Source of the DNA: Roseivirga spongicola
Lineage (GTDB): Bacteria > Bacteroidota > Bacteroidia > Cytophagales > Cyclobacteriaceae
Direction: 5' to 3'
Length of the DNA stretch: 64,000 nucleotides
Assembly (NCBI RefSeq): GCF_001592965.1
Contig: NZ_LRPC01000028.1
Coordinates: 248,001 to 312,000, forward strand
Below are positions 16,808 through 25,243 of the stretch, piece by piece; within the stretch, counting starts at the first letter, position 1; the number at the start of each line of letters is the position of its first letter. Below the pieces are notes generated by a model. The model did not search any database and was not told where the DNA came from. It was given only the letters and a program-made list of their open reading frames with translations. The position numbers were made by a program, and so were the translations under genes.

Positions 16808-17614
16808 TTAGCGAAAGGAGTTATAAGTCTGTCCTTCCTTTAGGTATTCAACCTTGTTTAAAGCTATTTCGAATTTAACAGGTAAGGTTTTTTGAGCTTG
16901 GTTACCTGTGGTGTAGACTACAAAATGCAAATGAGCTCCAGAAGCCCAGCCAGTTGCTCCATTAAGTGCTATCGGTTGTCCAACGGTCACTTTTTCGCCC
17001 AATTCTACAATTACCCCATTCTTTTGTAAGTGAACATAATCTGCCATGGTGCCATCTTCGTGAAGTATGCTTACGTAATTTCCATCATGCATACATTCTG
17101 CAGAAGGACAACCACGATTAGAGTCTTCCTTAATTCTAACCACGGTTCCTGCTCTGGCTGCCGTAATACTAGCGCCTTCTGGCATTGTAAAGTCCAGAGC
17201 GTTAATTCCCCTGTGCGTGGTGCTACCATTGTAGCCTTGACTTAACCGATAAGACTTACCAGCAGGAAAGGGAAGTTGATAAGCGTAGTTCTCATCATGT
17301 TCGGCTAGAGCATCGCCCATACTGTAGTTGTATCCAAATTTGTATGACCAATTGGCATTTTTAGGTTTTACAATAGTAGCTAAAATGGTGCCTTTAGAAT
17401 TGGGTTTTAAGACATAATATTCTTCTAGGTTTTCAGCCAATTTGGCTCCTTTTATCTGAACTTCTAGACTTAATGAAATGGGAAAATACTCTTCATTATT
17501 GCCCATTATTTTAACTACTTCATCATCTTCTTCAACATATATCTGCATGTCGAAATCTGATGTTTGGCCAAATAATGTACTACTAAGAAAAACTAGTAAG
17601 ATTAAGCTTCGCAT
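16808..17614 (-). CDS. Secreted M23 family metallopeptidase (LytM-like)
   Basis: A 268-aa exported protein with signal peptide MRSLILLVFLSSTLFG. The N-terminal 110 residues form a beta-rich domain of unknown role. The C-terminal LytM domain has zinc ligands in THRGINALDF (H and D) and the HLHF motif in SGAHLHFVVY. Such enzymes cut peptidoglycan cross-bridges or regulate other hydrolases, and this one appears catalytically complete. It follows ispE by 23 bases on the same strand and is probably co-transcribed. Confidence 0.9.
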   Translation of the reverse strand: MRSLILLVFLSSTLFGQTSDFDMQIYVEEDDEVVKIMGNNEEYFPISLSLEVQIKGAKLAENLEEYYVLKPNSKGTILATIVKPKNANWSYKFGYNYSMGDALAEHDENYAYQLPFPAGKSYRLSQGYNGSTTHRGINALDFTMPEGASITAARAGTVVRIKEDSNRGCPSAECMHDGNYVSILHEDGTMADYVHLQKNGVIVELGEKVTVGQPIALNGATGWASGAHLHFVVYTTGNQAQKTLPVKFEIALNKVEYLKEGQTYNSFR

Positions 17615-17637
17615 TGTTTTTAATACGAAGAAAAGGC

Positions 17638-18453
17638 TTAGAGCGACATAGTTCTGTAAAAGAACTTTTGACTAAATGCTTTAATGATTGGTGGTTGTTC
17701 TTTGTAAATGCCGAAAAGACTACTGCCAGAACCGCTCATGGCAGCATAGATAGCTCCCTGCTCATATAGTTCAGCTTTAATTTCGGCTAAAATTGGCTGT
17801 TTTTTAAAGATGGACTCTTCAAAGTCATTAACGAGAGTTTCTCTCCATGTACTTATGTCTGCCTTCTCCAAGATTTCTTTTAACTGATGTTCTGGTTCTT
17901 TGGGAGTAGTTCCAGCATAGGCCTCTTTCGTGGAAATATGTAAGCCTGGATGAATCAATACAAGGTGATAACCACTTAAATTAACATTGCAAGGTTCTAA
18001 TTCAGTCCCAGTACCACTGGCTAATGCTGGCTTATTCTGAATAAAAAACGGGCAGTCACTACCTAATTGAGCAGCGTATGACTCTAAAAAGCTATCGTCT
18101 AAAAAGAGCTGGTAATAGTCTGAAAGCGCTTTAAGCATAAAAGCTGCGTCTGAAGAGCCTCCTCCCAAGCCTGCACCAGTTGGTATGTTTTTATGTAAGT
18201 GGATATTGAGTTCAGGAAGATGAAAGTCCTTTTTAAGAAGTTTGTACGCTCTGATTACAAGGTTGTCTTTTCCATCAGAAGGTATAGATGAGCCAGAAGA
18301 GTTAAAAGCTGTTTTTTTCTTTGCAGGCACAAATTCTAAAGCATCCTTAAGCGGTATCGGGTAAAGACAAGAATTAATAGCATGGTACCCATTGCTGAGC
18401 TTCTCAGTAATTTGGAGGCCAAGATTTATTTTGGCGTTAGGGAATATCAGCAT
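17638..18453 (-). CDS. ispE: 4-diphosphocytidyl-2-C-methyl-D-erythritol kinase
   Basis: A 271-aa GHMP kinase of the non-mevalonate isoprenoid pathway. Its product feeds the carotenoids made via the lycopene cyclase seen at 6-7 kb, quinones and undecaprenyl carriers. The N-terminal FPNAKINLGLQITEKLSNGY and the ATP-binding loop PTGAGLGGGSSDAAFMLKAL (about residues 90-109) are diagnostic. MSGSGSSLFGI is the third GHMP motif. The gene follows the fabI terminator and precedes the M23 peptidase on the same strand. Confidence 0.95.
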   Translation of the reverse strand: MLIFPNAKINLGLQITEKLSNGYHAINSCLYPIPLKDALEFVPAKKKTAFNSSGSSIPSDGKDNLVIRAYKLLKKDFHLPELNIHLHKNIPTGAGLGGGSSDAAFMLKALSDYYQLFLDDSFLESYAAQLGSDCPFFIQNKPALASGTGTELEPCNVNLSGYHLVLIHPGLHISTKEAYAGTTPKEPEHQLKEILEKADISTWRETLVNDFEESIFKKQPILAEIKAELYEQGAIYAAMSGSGSSLFGIYKEQPPIIKAFSQKFFYRTMSL

Positions 18454-18458
18454 AGAGG

Positions 18459-18492
18459 TAAGAAAATAGTCACCCTGAAATAGGGTGACTAT
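18459..18492 (-). terminator. Intrinsic terminator after fabI
   Basis: A perfect 11-pair stem (18466-18476 with 18482-18492), loop of five bases, followed on the minus strand by TTTTCTT. It lies between the fabI stop and the ispE start. Because ispE is downstream on the same strand, it must either leak or be followed by a separate ispE promoter. Confidence 0.75.
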
Positions 18493-18499
18493 AGGTTAT

Positions 18500-19312
18500 T
18501 TATTTTGTTAAATCTTCAATAAGTCGATCAGTAATTCCTGATGAAGAGAAGCCACCGTCATGCATTAGGTTTTGCATAGTAACCATGCGAGTGAAGTCTG
18601 AGAAGAACATTACGCAATAGTTAGCACAGTCTTCTGCACTTGCATTGCCTAGTGGAGACATTTTATCTGCATAGTCGAAGAATACATCAAAACCTCCAAC
18701 ACCAGTTCCTGCAGTGGTCATGGTAGGTGATTGAGAAATAGTGTTTACTCTCACGTTTTTCATTCTACCGAAACGCTCACCGTAGCTTCTTGCAATTGAT
18801 TCAAGCATAGCCTTAGCCTGAGCCATATCTGAGTAGTCTGGGAAAGATCTCTGAGCAGCAATGTAAGACAAGCCCATAATTGAACCCCACTCATTCATTG
18901 CATCAAGCTTCTCAGCAGTTTGCATCACTTTGTGGAATGAAATGGCAGAAACGTCAAGGGTTTTCATCAACCAATCGTAGTTCAAATCGCCATAATCGCG
19001 ACCTTTTCTTACGTTAGGGCTCATGCCGATTGAGTGCAAAACGAAGTCAATTTTACCGCCAAGTACTTCCATAGACTTGGTGAATAAGTTCTCCAAATCT
19101 TCAATTGAAGTAGCATCTGCCGGAATTACTTCTGCTTCACATTCTTCTGCAAGCTTGTTTATTGTGCCCATTCTTAACGCAATTGGGGCATTGGTTAATG
19201 TGAAAGAGGCTCCTTCAGCATGAGCAACCTGGGCAACTTTCCAGGCGATTGAACGCTCATCTAATGCACCAAAGATGATTCCTCTTTTTCCTTTCAGTAG
19301 GTTATGCGACAT
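18500..19312 (-). CDS. fabI: Enoyl-[acyl-carrier-protein] reductase (NADH)
   Basis: A 270-aa short-chain dehydrogenase that carries out the last step of each fatty acid elongation cycle. The N-terminal GKRGIIFGALDERSIAWKVA is the FabI variant of the nucleotide-binding loop. The active site shows the FabI-type Tyr-x6-Lys in YSDMAQAK. The length is normal. A TATTTTTG box lies 22 bases upstream of the ATG and a strong terminator follows, so it is probably transcribed on its own. FabI is the target of triclosan-type inhibitors in other bacteria. Confidence 0.95.
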   Translation of the reverse strand: MSHNLLKGKRGIIFGALDERSIAWKVAQVAHAEGASFTLTNAPIALRMGTINKLAEECEAEVIPADATSIEDLENLFTKSMEVLGGKIDFVLHSIGMSPNVRKGRDYGDLNYDWLMKTLDVSAISFHKVMQTAEKLDAMNEWGSIMGLSYIAAQRSFPDYSDMAQAKAMLESIARSYGERFGRMKNVRVNTISQSPTMTTAGTGVGGFDVFFDYADKMSPLGNASAEDCANYCVMFFSDFTRMVTMQNLMHDGGFSSSGITDRLIEDLTK

Positions 19313-19334
19313 AATGTTTTTTCTTTTTGCGGGT

Positions 19335-19342
19335 CAAAAATA
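19335..19342 (-). promoter_or_regulatory. Candidate -7 box for fabI
   Basis: TATTTTTG on the minus strand matches TAnnTTTG, 22 bases from the start codon. A TTTG lies 24 bases further upstream, slightly too far for a standard -33 element. Confidence 0.4.
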
Positions 19343-19381
19343 GGGATTTGCTTTGAAATAGAAATCCAAAGTTTCACTGAC

Positions 19382-20455
19382 TTAAAACTCCTGGAGAAAA
19401 TAGTTCCCCTTCAGAACCCACTGATCTGAATTTTGGGCATCTAAAACTTCCGTAAAGTTCTCATTACTACGACCTACAGAAACCATTACTTTTTTGAATT
19501 CGTCACCATCTTGCTGAAATAGATAGAAGATGTTGTTCTCTCTAATCAGCTCTTCGTTTTCGATTTGAGCCACTTCATCGCTGCCAACAATAATACGTGC
19601 TTCTATGAATGTACCAATCTTAAGGTTCAGTGACTCATCTTCCAAATGACCGTGAACTCTGAGTTTGTTTGAAGAAACATCTGGGTTAATCAAATAAACC
19701 TCTGCTGTATACACTTCATCACTGCCTGGTAAATTGAATTCGATTTTTTGCCCTTTCACTATTTTGCTAGCATCCTTGGCAAACACATCTAACTCAAGGT
19801 GCTTGTGGCCTTCACTGAGTAGCTCTAGTATCGGCTGATCTGAACCGATGAACTGACCATTGGAAATCATCACTTTACTCACTTTTGCATCGAAAGGAGC
19901 CTTAATGCTAATCTCATTAACGATTCCCTTGTCTTCAATGGATTCCGGATTAATACCAATCAATTCTAATTGAGAGCTTAAAGTTTTATATCGAATTTGA
20001 GCTTTGCTTAGTTCTCTTTCAATCTCATTGATCTCCTTTTGAGAAGTAGCGTTCGATGAAACTAAACCTTGTTTTCTCTCTAATTCCTTAGTTTGAAAGT
20101 TCATCTCTACTTTTTCTTCAAGCAACTGCTGCTGTAAAGCAATTAGGTTAGGGTGGCTAAGTTTGGCTATTACTTGACCTTTCTTTACGGCTTCCCCTTG
20201 AATAACATCTAAGTAAACCACATTGGCAGCAATAAAGCTATGTATCACTTTTCGCTCCATGGGTGGAACATCAATGTTGCCGGTTGCTGTTACAGTTTCA
20301 ATTAGAGGTTTCACCTGAAGGTTTCCCACCTGAATATTTCTCACTGGAGCGCTTTCCTGAGTTGGTTCCTCTGCAACTTCAGTATCATTCGTTTTTTCTG
20401 AACATCCGAGCCCCACTTGGGCCAAAAGGATGAATAGGATATATAACTTTTTCAT
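19382..20455 (-). CDS. RND efflux periplasmic adaptor (CzcB/CusB type)
   Basis: A 357-aa membrane-fusion protein linking the inner-membrane pump to the outer-membrane channel. The lipoprotein signal peptide ends ILLAQVGLGC, so the N-terminus is probably lipid-anchored. The order is the usual half-lipoyl domain (VIQGEAVKKGQVIAKLSHPN), a helical hairpin (about residues 105-165), the second half-lipoyl (IKAPFDAKVSKVMISNGQFI) and beta-barrel domains. It starts four bases after the fused CzcA-CzcC gene, completing a three-gene metal efflux operon. The adaptor is encoded after the pump, which is not the usual order. Confidence 0.9.
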   Translation of the reverse strand: MKKLYILFILLAQVGLGCSEKTNDTEVAEEPTQESAPVRNIQVGNLQVKPLIETVTATGNIDVPPMERKVIHSFIAANVVYLDVIQGEAVKKGQVIAKLSHPNLIALQQQLLEEKVEMNFQTKELERKQGLVSSNATSQKEINEIERELSKAQIRYKTLSSQLELIGINPESIEDKGIVNEISIKAPFDAKVSKVMISNGQFIGSDQPILELLSEGHKHLELDVFAKDASKIVKGQKIEFNLPGSDEVYTAEVYLINPDVSSNKLRVHGHLEDESLNLKIGTFIEARIIVGSDEVAQIENEELIRENNIFYLFQQDGDEFKKVMVSVGRSNENFTEVLDAQNSDQWVLKGNYFLQEF

Positions 20456-20459
20456 GGGT

Positions 20460-23400
20460 TTAATTTTTTTCTGTTAGGAATTCGAGCTGAAGCTGAATAG
20501 CAGCCAACTCCTGATAGATAGATATTTTTTGTTCGAAATAGCCTAAGTGAGTATTCACTAACTGAGACCATTCAAAAGTGTTGATGTCGCCACTGCTGAG
20601 TAGGGTTTTTAGTCCACCCCAGTTAGCCTCCATTTGATTATCGGGAGGTAAAAAAGCAAGGGCCTTTTGCAGGTGTTCTTTGTTTTTGTTGAGCTCAGAA
20701 ATCTTTTGTTCGTAATCGAAAATGATTTGCTCTTGCTCATTTCTACGCTTTTCAACTTCCAGACTTCTGATCTTAGCTGTTTGCTTTGGAGAGCTGGAAA
20801 AGAGGGGCATGCTAAGCCCTGCTCGAAAACCGCTAAGTCCTGTCAGGTTCACAATTCTCTGTTGAAAATAACCTACTCTCAATTCAGGAGCATACTGAGC
20901 TTTCGCTTCTTTAACCTGCATTTCCATCCAATTGAGTTCTGCCTGCTGACTTTGTGCGAGCAAGCTGGTGATTGAATCGGAAGTTTGACTCATCCACTCA
21001 GTGACAGAAATATTAGCTGGTTTTCCATCAATAGTTTGACCACACCACTTACTCAGTTCTGCTAGAGCACTTTCCTTAGTCATTTCTGCTGAAAGCTGCT
21101 GTTTGCTTAAACTAAGTACTATACTTTCTACACCAAACTGATCTTTAAGATTCAGCTCACCAGCCTCTCTGGCTTGTCTTAGCGTTACATTTATGTCTTG
21201 CAGTTCAGGCAACCATAGGTTGATTTGCTCAAGACTCTGTTCCGCAAAATACCATTTGAACCATAGGCCTTTCACCTGAGAAATCATATATCGCTGCTGA
21301 AGTAATTGTTCCGATTCAACATACTCTGTTCCTGCTACTGCGGCTTTTTTAGCTGCACTCATATGGAAGAGATTTCCCAGACTCTGATCAAGTTGCCACT
21401 GCCAGTCATTCACATCTTCGTTGAGTTCACCATAGGAATAGTCGAATGAGGTGTTACCTAACTGAAAGGTGGCTTTCTCACGGCTTTTACTTTGTTCAAG
21501 TGCAATTGATAGGTTCTTGAACTCGGCATGGTTGGCTTTGGCCATTGTTACTACATCATCTATACTTACCGGATTAGTTTGTGCCTGTAGGGAATTGAAA
21601 CTCAAAAACAGAACAATAATACCAGCGGCTTTAGTCAATGTTTTCTTGTTGAACATTACATATAAGTTAGGTAATATAAACAGCGTTAGCAGGGTAGAGG
21701 AGATCAGTCCACCGATTACAACCGTGGCGAGTGGTTTCTGAACTTCAGCCCCAGCAGTTACAGAAATGGCCATTGGAAGGAAACCAAATGCGGCAACTGC
21801 TGCTGTCATTAACACGGGTCTTAGCCTTGCTAAACTTCCTTCTATTACCACCTCATCAATCGTGTTATGGCCTTCTTTTCTCAGTTGGTTGTAGTATGAA
21901 ATCAGCACGATACCGTTGAGCACTGCTACACCAAACAGTGCAATAAAGCCGATACCTGCAGAAATACTGAAAGGCATACCTCTAATCCAGAGAGCGAGAA
22001 TACCCCCAATGGTAGACATTGGCACTGCTGAGAAAATAAGTGCAGCATATTTCATCGATTTAAAGGTGAAATAGAGTAGCACGAAAATCATTAGAAGAGC
22101 AGCAGGCACAGCAATGCTTAGCCTTTCTTGAGCTGCTTCAAGGTTTTCAAACTGCCCACCATACATCACGTAATATCCTGCAGGGAAATCGATGTTGGCA
22201 TCAACTTTCTCTTCAATCTCCGCCACTAAACTGGCAATATCTCTATTTCTGTTGTTCACACCAATGGTGATTCTTCTCTGCGCATTTTCACGAGTAATTT
22301 GCATTGGCCCTTCAATTACTTTTCGCTCAGCCAATTCATGAAGCGGAATTACTTCACCATCGAAACTAGTTACGTAGAGTTTATTCAGGTCTAGATCGCC
22401 TCTATAGGTATCATTGTAACGAACTACAAGATCGAACTTCTTCTCATTTTCGAAGATCACTCCAGCAGCTTCTCCTGCAAATGCAGTTCTTACTACTTGA
22501 TTTACTGCATCTATTGACACATTGTATTGTGCTAACTTCTTGCGGTTAATGTCTATGACAAACTGCGTCAGTCCGGCAGTTTGCTCAACTTTTACGTCTG
22601 CAGCACCTTCTATACCTTCCACAATATCTGCTACTTCTTGGCCTAGTCTGGCAAGCTCTCCAACATCTTCACCGAAAATTTTAATGGCAATCTCTGTTTT
22701 TGCACCGGTCATCAATTCATTGAATCTCAATTGAATAGGTTGGGTAAATTCGAATGAGGCTCCCGGAATAGCTGCTAGCTTTCCTTTCATAAGGTCAATG
22801 AGTTCTTCCCTGTCATTAGTGGTAGTCCATTCCGACTTATTCTTTAGAATAATCATGATGTCGGCATCTTCTATGGCCATTGGGTCGGTAGGTACTTCCG
22901 AAGTACCAATCTTTGAAACTACATGCTTTACTTCAGGGAAATTGCTAAGAAGTATGTTTTCAGCCTGATTTGCCGTTTTAATACTTTGTTGGAGTGAACT
23001 TCCTGGGGGAATAGCCATTTGCATAGCTAAATCTCCTTCTTCTAAGGTTGGAATGAATTCAGAACCCAAAGTGCTGAGTAATACCGCACAAGCTAAGAAT
23101 GCAGCCACTACAATGCTAAGTAGCATTTTTGGCCACTTGAGTGCAGATTTAAGCATAGGACGATATTGGTCTCTCATCCAATTCACGAATTTGTCCGAAA
23201 GTGTGTTATGCGCTTTGATCTTCTTTTTAAGAAGTAGACTGGTAACCATTGGAACGTAGGTGAGAGAAAGTATCATGGCGCCTAAAAGGGCGAAACTCAC
23301 GGTCAAGGCCATTGGCTTAAACATCTTGCCTTCCACACCTGTAAGTGTAATTACCGGAAGGAATACAACCAAGATGATGAGGACTCCAAAAGCAGCTGAC

Positions 23401-24737
23401 TGATAAATCTTGACTGAGGCTTTCTTTACCACATCGTCCATTTCTAACTGGCTGAGATGTTTGCCAACGTAACCAACATAAATTACGTGGAGTACATTTT
23501 CTACAATGATTACCGCACCATCTACCACAATACCAAAGTCGATTGCTCCTAATGACATGAGGTTGGCCGATACTCCGAAAATGTTCATCAGAATAAAGGC
23601 AAAAAGCATGGCCAGAGGAATGACTGAGGCTACAATAAGTCCGGCACGCCAGTTACCCAGTAGTAGTAGCAGCACGAAAATTACAATCAGACCACCTTCA
23701 ATTAGGTTTTTACTTACCGTATCTATAGCACGCCCAACCAAGTCGGAACGGTCTAGATATGGTTCAATGGAAACGCCTTCGGGCAAACTGCTCTGAATTC
23801 GCTCTACTCTTTCATGAACGTTGGCAATGGCTTCTGAAGAGTTAGCTCCTTTAAGCATTAGGGCGATACCACCCACAGCTTCGCCTTTTCCATCTTTGGT
23901 CATTGCACCGTAGCGTTTCGGGCTTCCCCATTTTACTTCTGCAATGTCCTTTATCAATACAGGGGTTTCTCCCTGGTGCTTAACAATAATGTCGTTAAGC
24001 TCTTCTAGGTCATCGATTCTTCCTTCAGAACGGATATAATATGCATTGGTGCTTTTCTCGATATAACTACCGCCACTATTCTGATTGTTTCTCTCCAAAG
24101 CATCGAACACATCGGCTAAGGTTAGGTCGAAACCTCTGAGTACGAGCGGATCTATAGCAACTTCGTATTGCTTAAGGTAACCTCCGAAACTGCTGATTTC
24201 GATAATGCCGGGAATTCCACTCATCTGACGTTTAACTATCCAGTCCTGAATAGTTCGGAGCTCCATATCGTCATACTGATCTTCATAACCGGGCTCTACA
24301 GCCAGCACGTATTGGTAGATTTCACCAAGACCAGTGGTAATTGGCATAAGTTCCGGGGAACCAAGTCCTTCAGGAATTTCTTCTGAAGCCAGATTGAGCT
24401 GCTCTTGAACAAACTGCCTGGCATCGAGCTGAGACATTCCGTCTTCGAACACAATGGTCACCACTGAAAGACCATATCGTGAGATGGATCTGATTTCAGT
24501 AACTCTTGGAATGTTTGCAACACTTATCTCGATAGGGAAAGTGATGAGCTGCTCCACTTCTTGTGGAGCAAGGGTAGGCGAGGTGGTAACCACCTGCACC
24601 TGATTGCTGGTAATGTCGGGTACAGCGTCAATTGGTAGTTGTTTGAGGGAATATAAACCTCCAACTACTATGGCTATAACCAATAGGAATACAATGAATT
24701 TCTGTTCAACAGAAAAATGAATAATTTTCTTAAACAT
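20460..24737 (-). CDS. CzcA-type heavy-metal RND pump fused to CzcC/TolC-like outer-membrane factor
   Basis: A 1425-aa fusion. Residues 1 to about 1030 are a full HME-RND pump with 12 membrane segments. The fourth segment carries DFGIVVDGAVIIVEN, the proton-relay motif of divalent-cation pumps (Zn, Co, Cd, Ni); Cu/Ag pumps use a different motif. After the last membrane segment a signal-peptide-like stretch, AAGIIVLFLSFNSLQAQ (about residues 1042-1058), leads into an outer-membrane efflux domain of about 365 residues with long helical hairpins. The membrane-crossing stretch and an AQA/Q-like site would let the C-terminal part reach the periplasm and perhaps be cut free. Similar fusions are known in Bacteroidota. 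There is no frameshift; the frame is continuous. Confidence 0.92.
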   Translation of the reverse strand: MFKKIIHFSVEQKFIVFLLVIAIVVGGLYSLKQLPIDAVPDITSNQVQVVTTSPTLAPQEVEQLITFPIEISVANIPRVTEIRSISRYGLSVVTIVFEDGMSQLDARQFVQEQLNLASEEIPEGLGSPELMPITTGLGEIYQYVLAVEPGYEDQYDDMELRTIQDWIVKRQMSGIPGIIEISSFGGYLKQYEVAIDPLVLRGFDLTLADVFDALERNNQNSGGSYIEKSTNAYYIRSEGRIDDLEELNDIIVKHQGETPVLIKDIAEVKWGSPKRYGAMTKDGKGEAVGGIALMLKGANSSEAIANVHERVERIQSSLPEGVSIEPYLDRSDLVGRAIDTVSKNLIEGGLIVIFVLLLLLGNWRAGLIVASVIPLAMLFAFILMNIFGVSANLMSLGAIDFGIVVDGAVIIVENVLHVIYVGYVGKHLSQLEMDDVVKKASVKIYQSAAFGVLIILVVFLPVITLTGVEGKMFKPMALTVSFALLGAMILSLTYVPMVTSLLLKKKIKAHNTLSDKFVNWMRDQYRPMLKSALKWPKMLLSIVVAAFLACAVLLSTLGSEFIPTLEEGDLAMQMAIPPGSSLQQSIKTANQAENILLSNFPEVKHVVSKIGTSEVPTDPMAIEDADIMIILKNKSEWTTTNDREELIDLMKGKLAAIPGASFEFTQPIQLRFNELMTGAKTEIAIKIFGEDVGELARLGQEVADIVEGIEGAADVKVEQTAGLTQFVIDINRKKLAQYNVSIDAVNQVVRTAFAGEAAGVIFENEKKFDLVVRYNDTYRGDLDLNKLYVTSFDGEVIPLHELAERKVIEGPMQITRENAQRRITIGVNNRNRDIASLVAEIEEKVDANIDFPAGYYVMYGGQFENLEAAQERLSIAVPAALLMIFVLLYFTFKSMKYAALIFSAVPMSTIGGILALWIRGMPFSISAGIGFIALFGVAVLNGIVLISYYNQLRKEGHNTIDEVVIEGSLARLRPVLMTAAVAAFGFLPMAISVTAGAEVQKPLATVVIGGLISSTLLTLFILPNLYVMFNKKTLTKAAGIIVLFLSFNSLQAQTNPVSIDDVVTMAKANHAEFKNLSIALEQSKSREKATFQLGNTSFDYSYGELNEDVNDWQWQLDQSLGNLFHMSAAKKAAVAGTEYVESEQLLQQRYMISQVKGLWFKWYFAEQSLEQINLWLPELQDINVTLRQAREAGELNLKDQFGVESIVLSLSKQQLSAEMTKESALAELSKWCGQTIDGKPANISVTEWMSQTSDSITSLLAQSQQAELNWMEMQVKEAKAQYAPELRVGYFQQRIVNLTGLSGFRAGLSMPLFSSSPKQTAKIRSLEVEKRRNEQEQIIFDYEQKISELNKNKEHLQKALAFLPPDNQMEANWGGLKTLLSSGDINTFEWSQLVNTHLGYFEQKISIYQELAAIQLQLEFLTEKN

Positions 24738-24798
24738 GGTGTAATAAGATTAAATCAATTAATCAATAATGGAGGGTCAGATAGACCTTATTAGGGGA

Positions 24799-25173
24799 TT
24801 ACACCAATGCAGGTGGGCCTCTTAGCGGTTGTAGCTTGAGGTAATAATTGTCTTTTAGACTGAATAAGTAAGGAGTATTGTGTTGAGTTTCTTCTTCAAG
24901 AATAGGAATGAAAGATAAAGCTATGGCTAGGAAAGCCAGGTCTGGACTTATGATCTCTAACTGATGCTCTGTCTCAAATTTTTCCAGGTGTTCCTGACCC
25001 AAGTCTGGATGGAAAATAAACTGAAGCCAGTTTAGAATATTGCCATTATTCTCGACTTCGGATATGGTATGATTATAGGTTTGCGTAATATTATTATGCT
25101 GGTGCGGGGTAATACTGTGCAGGAGCACAATTACCGTAGCCAAACCAACAAACAGCAAACCTAACTTTCGCAT
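24799..25173 (-). CDS. Small His-rich exported protein upstream of metal efflux genes
   Basis: A 124-aa protein starting at the ATG at 25173; a TTG two codons earlier is the alternative. It begins with a hydrophobic signal or anchor segment (LGLLFVGLATVIVLLHSI), then TPHQHNN and further scattered His, Asp and Glu residues. It ends PLRGPPALV, like small proteins I recall next to Bacteroidota czc loci. It lies 61 bases upstream of the CzcA-CzcC gene on the same strand, so a role as a periplasmic metal-binding or sensing accessory is plausible but unproven. A TATATTTG box ends three bases before the ATG. Confidence 0.6.
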   Translation of the reverse strand: MRKLGLLFVGLATVIVLLHSITPHQHNNITQTYNHTISEVENNGNILNWLQFIFHPDLGQEHLEKFETEHQLEIISPDLAFLAIALSFIPILEEETQHNTPYLFSLKDNYYLKLQPLRGPPALV

Positions 25174-25176
25174 GGT

Positions 25177-25184
25177 CAAATATA
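25177..25184 (-). promoter_or_regulatory. Candidate -7 box for the metal efflux operon
   Basis: TATATTTG on the minus strand matches TAnnTTTG and ends three bases before the ATG of the small His-rich gene, so transcription could start at or near the start codon. No TTG at the standard -33 distance was found. Confidence 0.4.
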
Positions 25185-25243
25185 GAAAAAGAATTAAAAC
25201 TCGAATGTAACCGTGTGATATTCGGCTTGAATAATGGTTAAAC

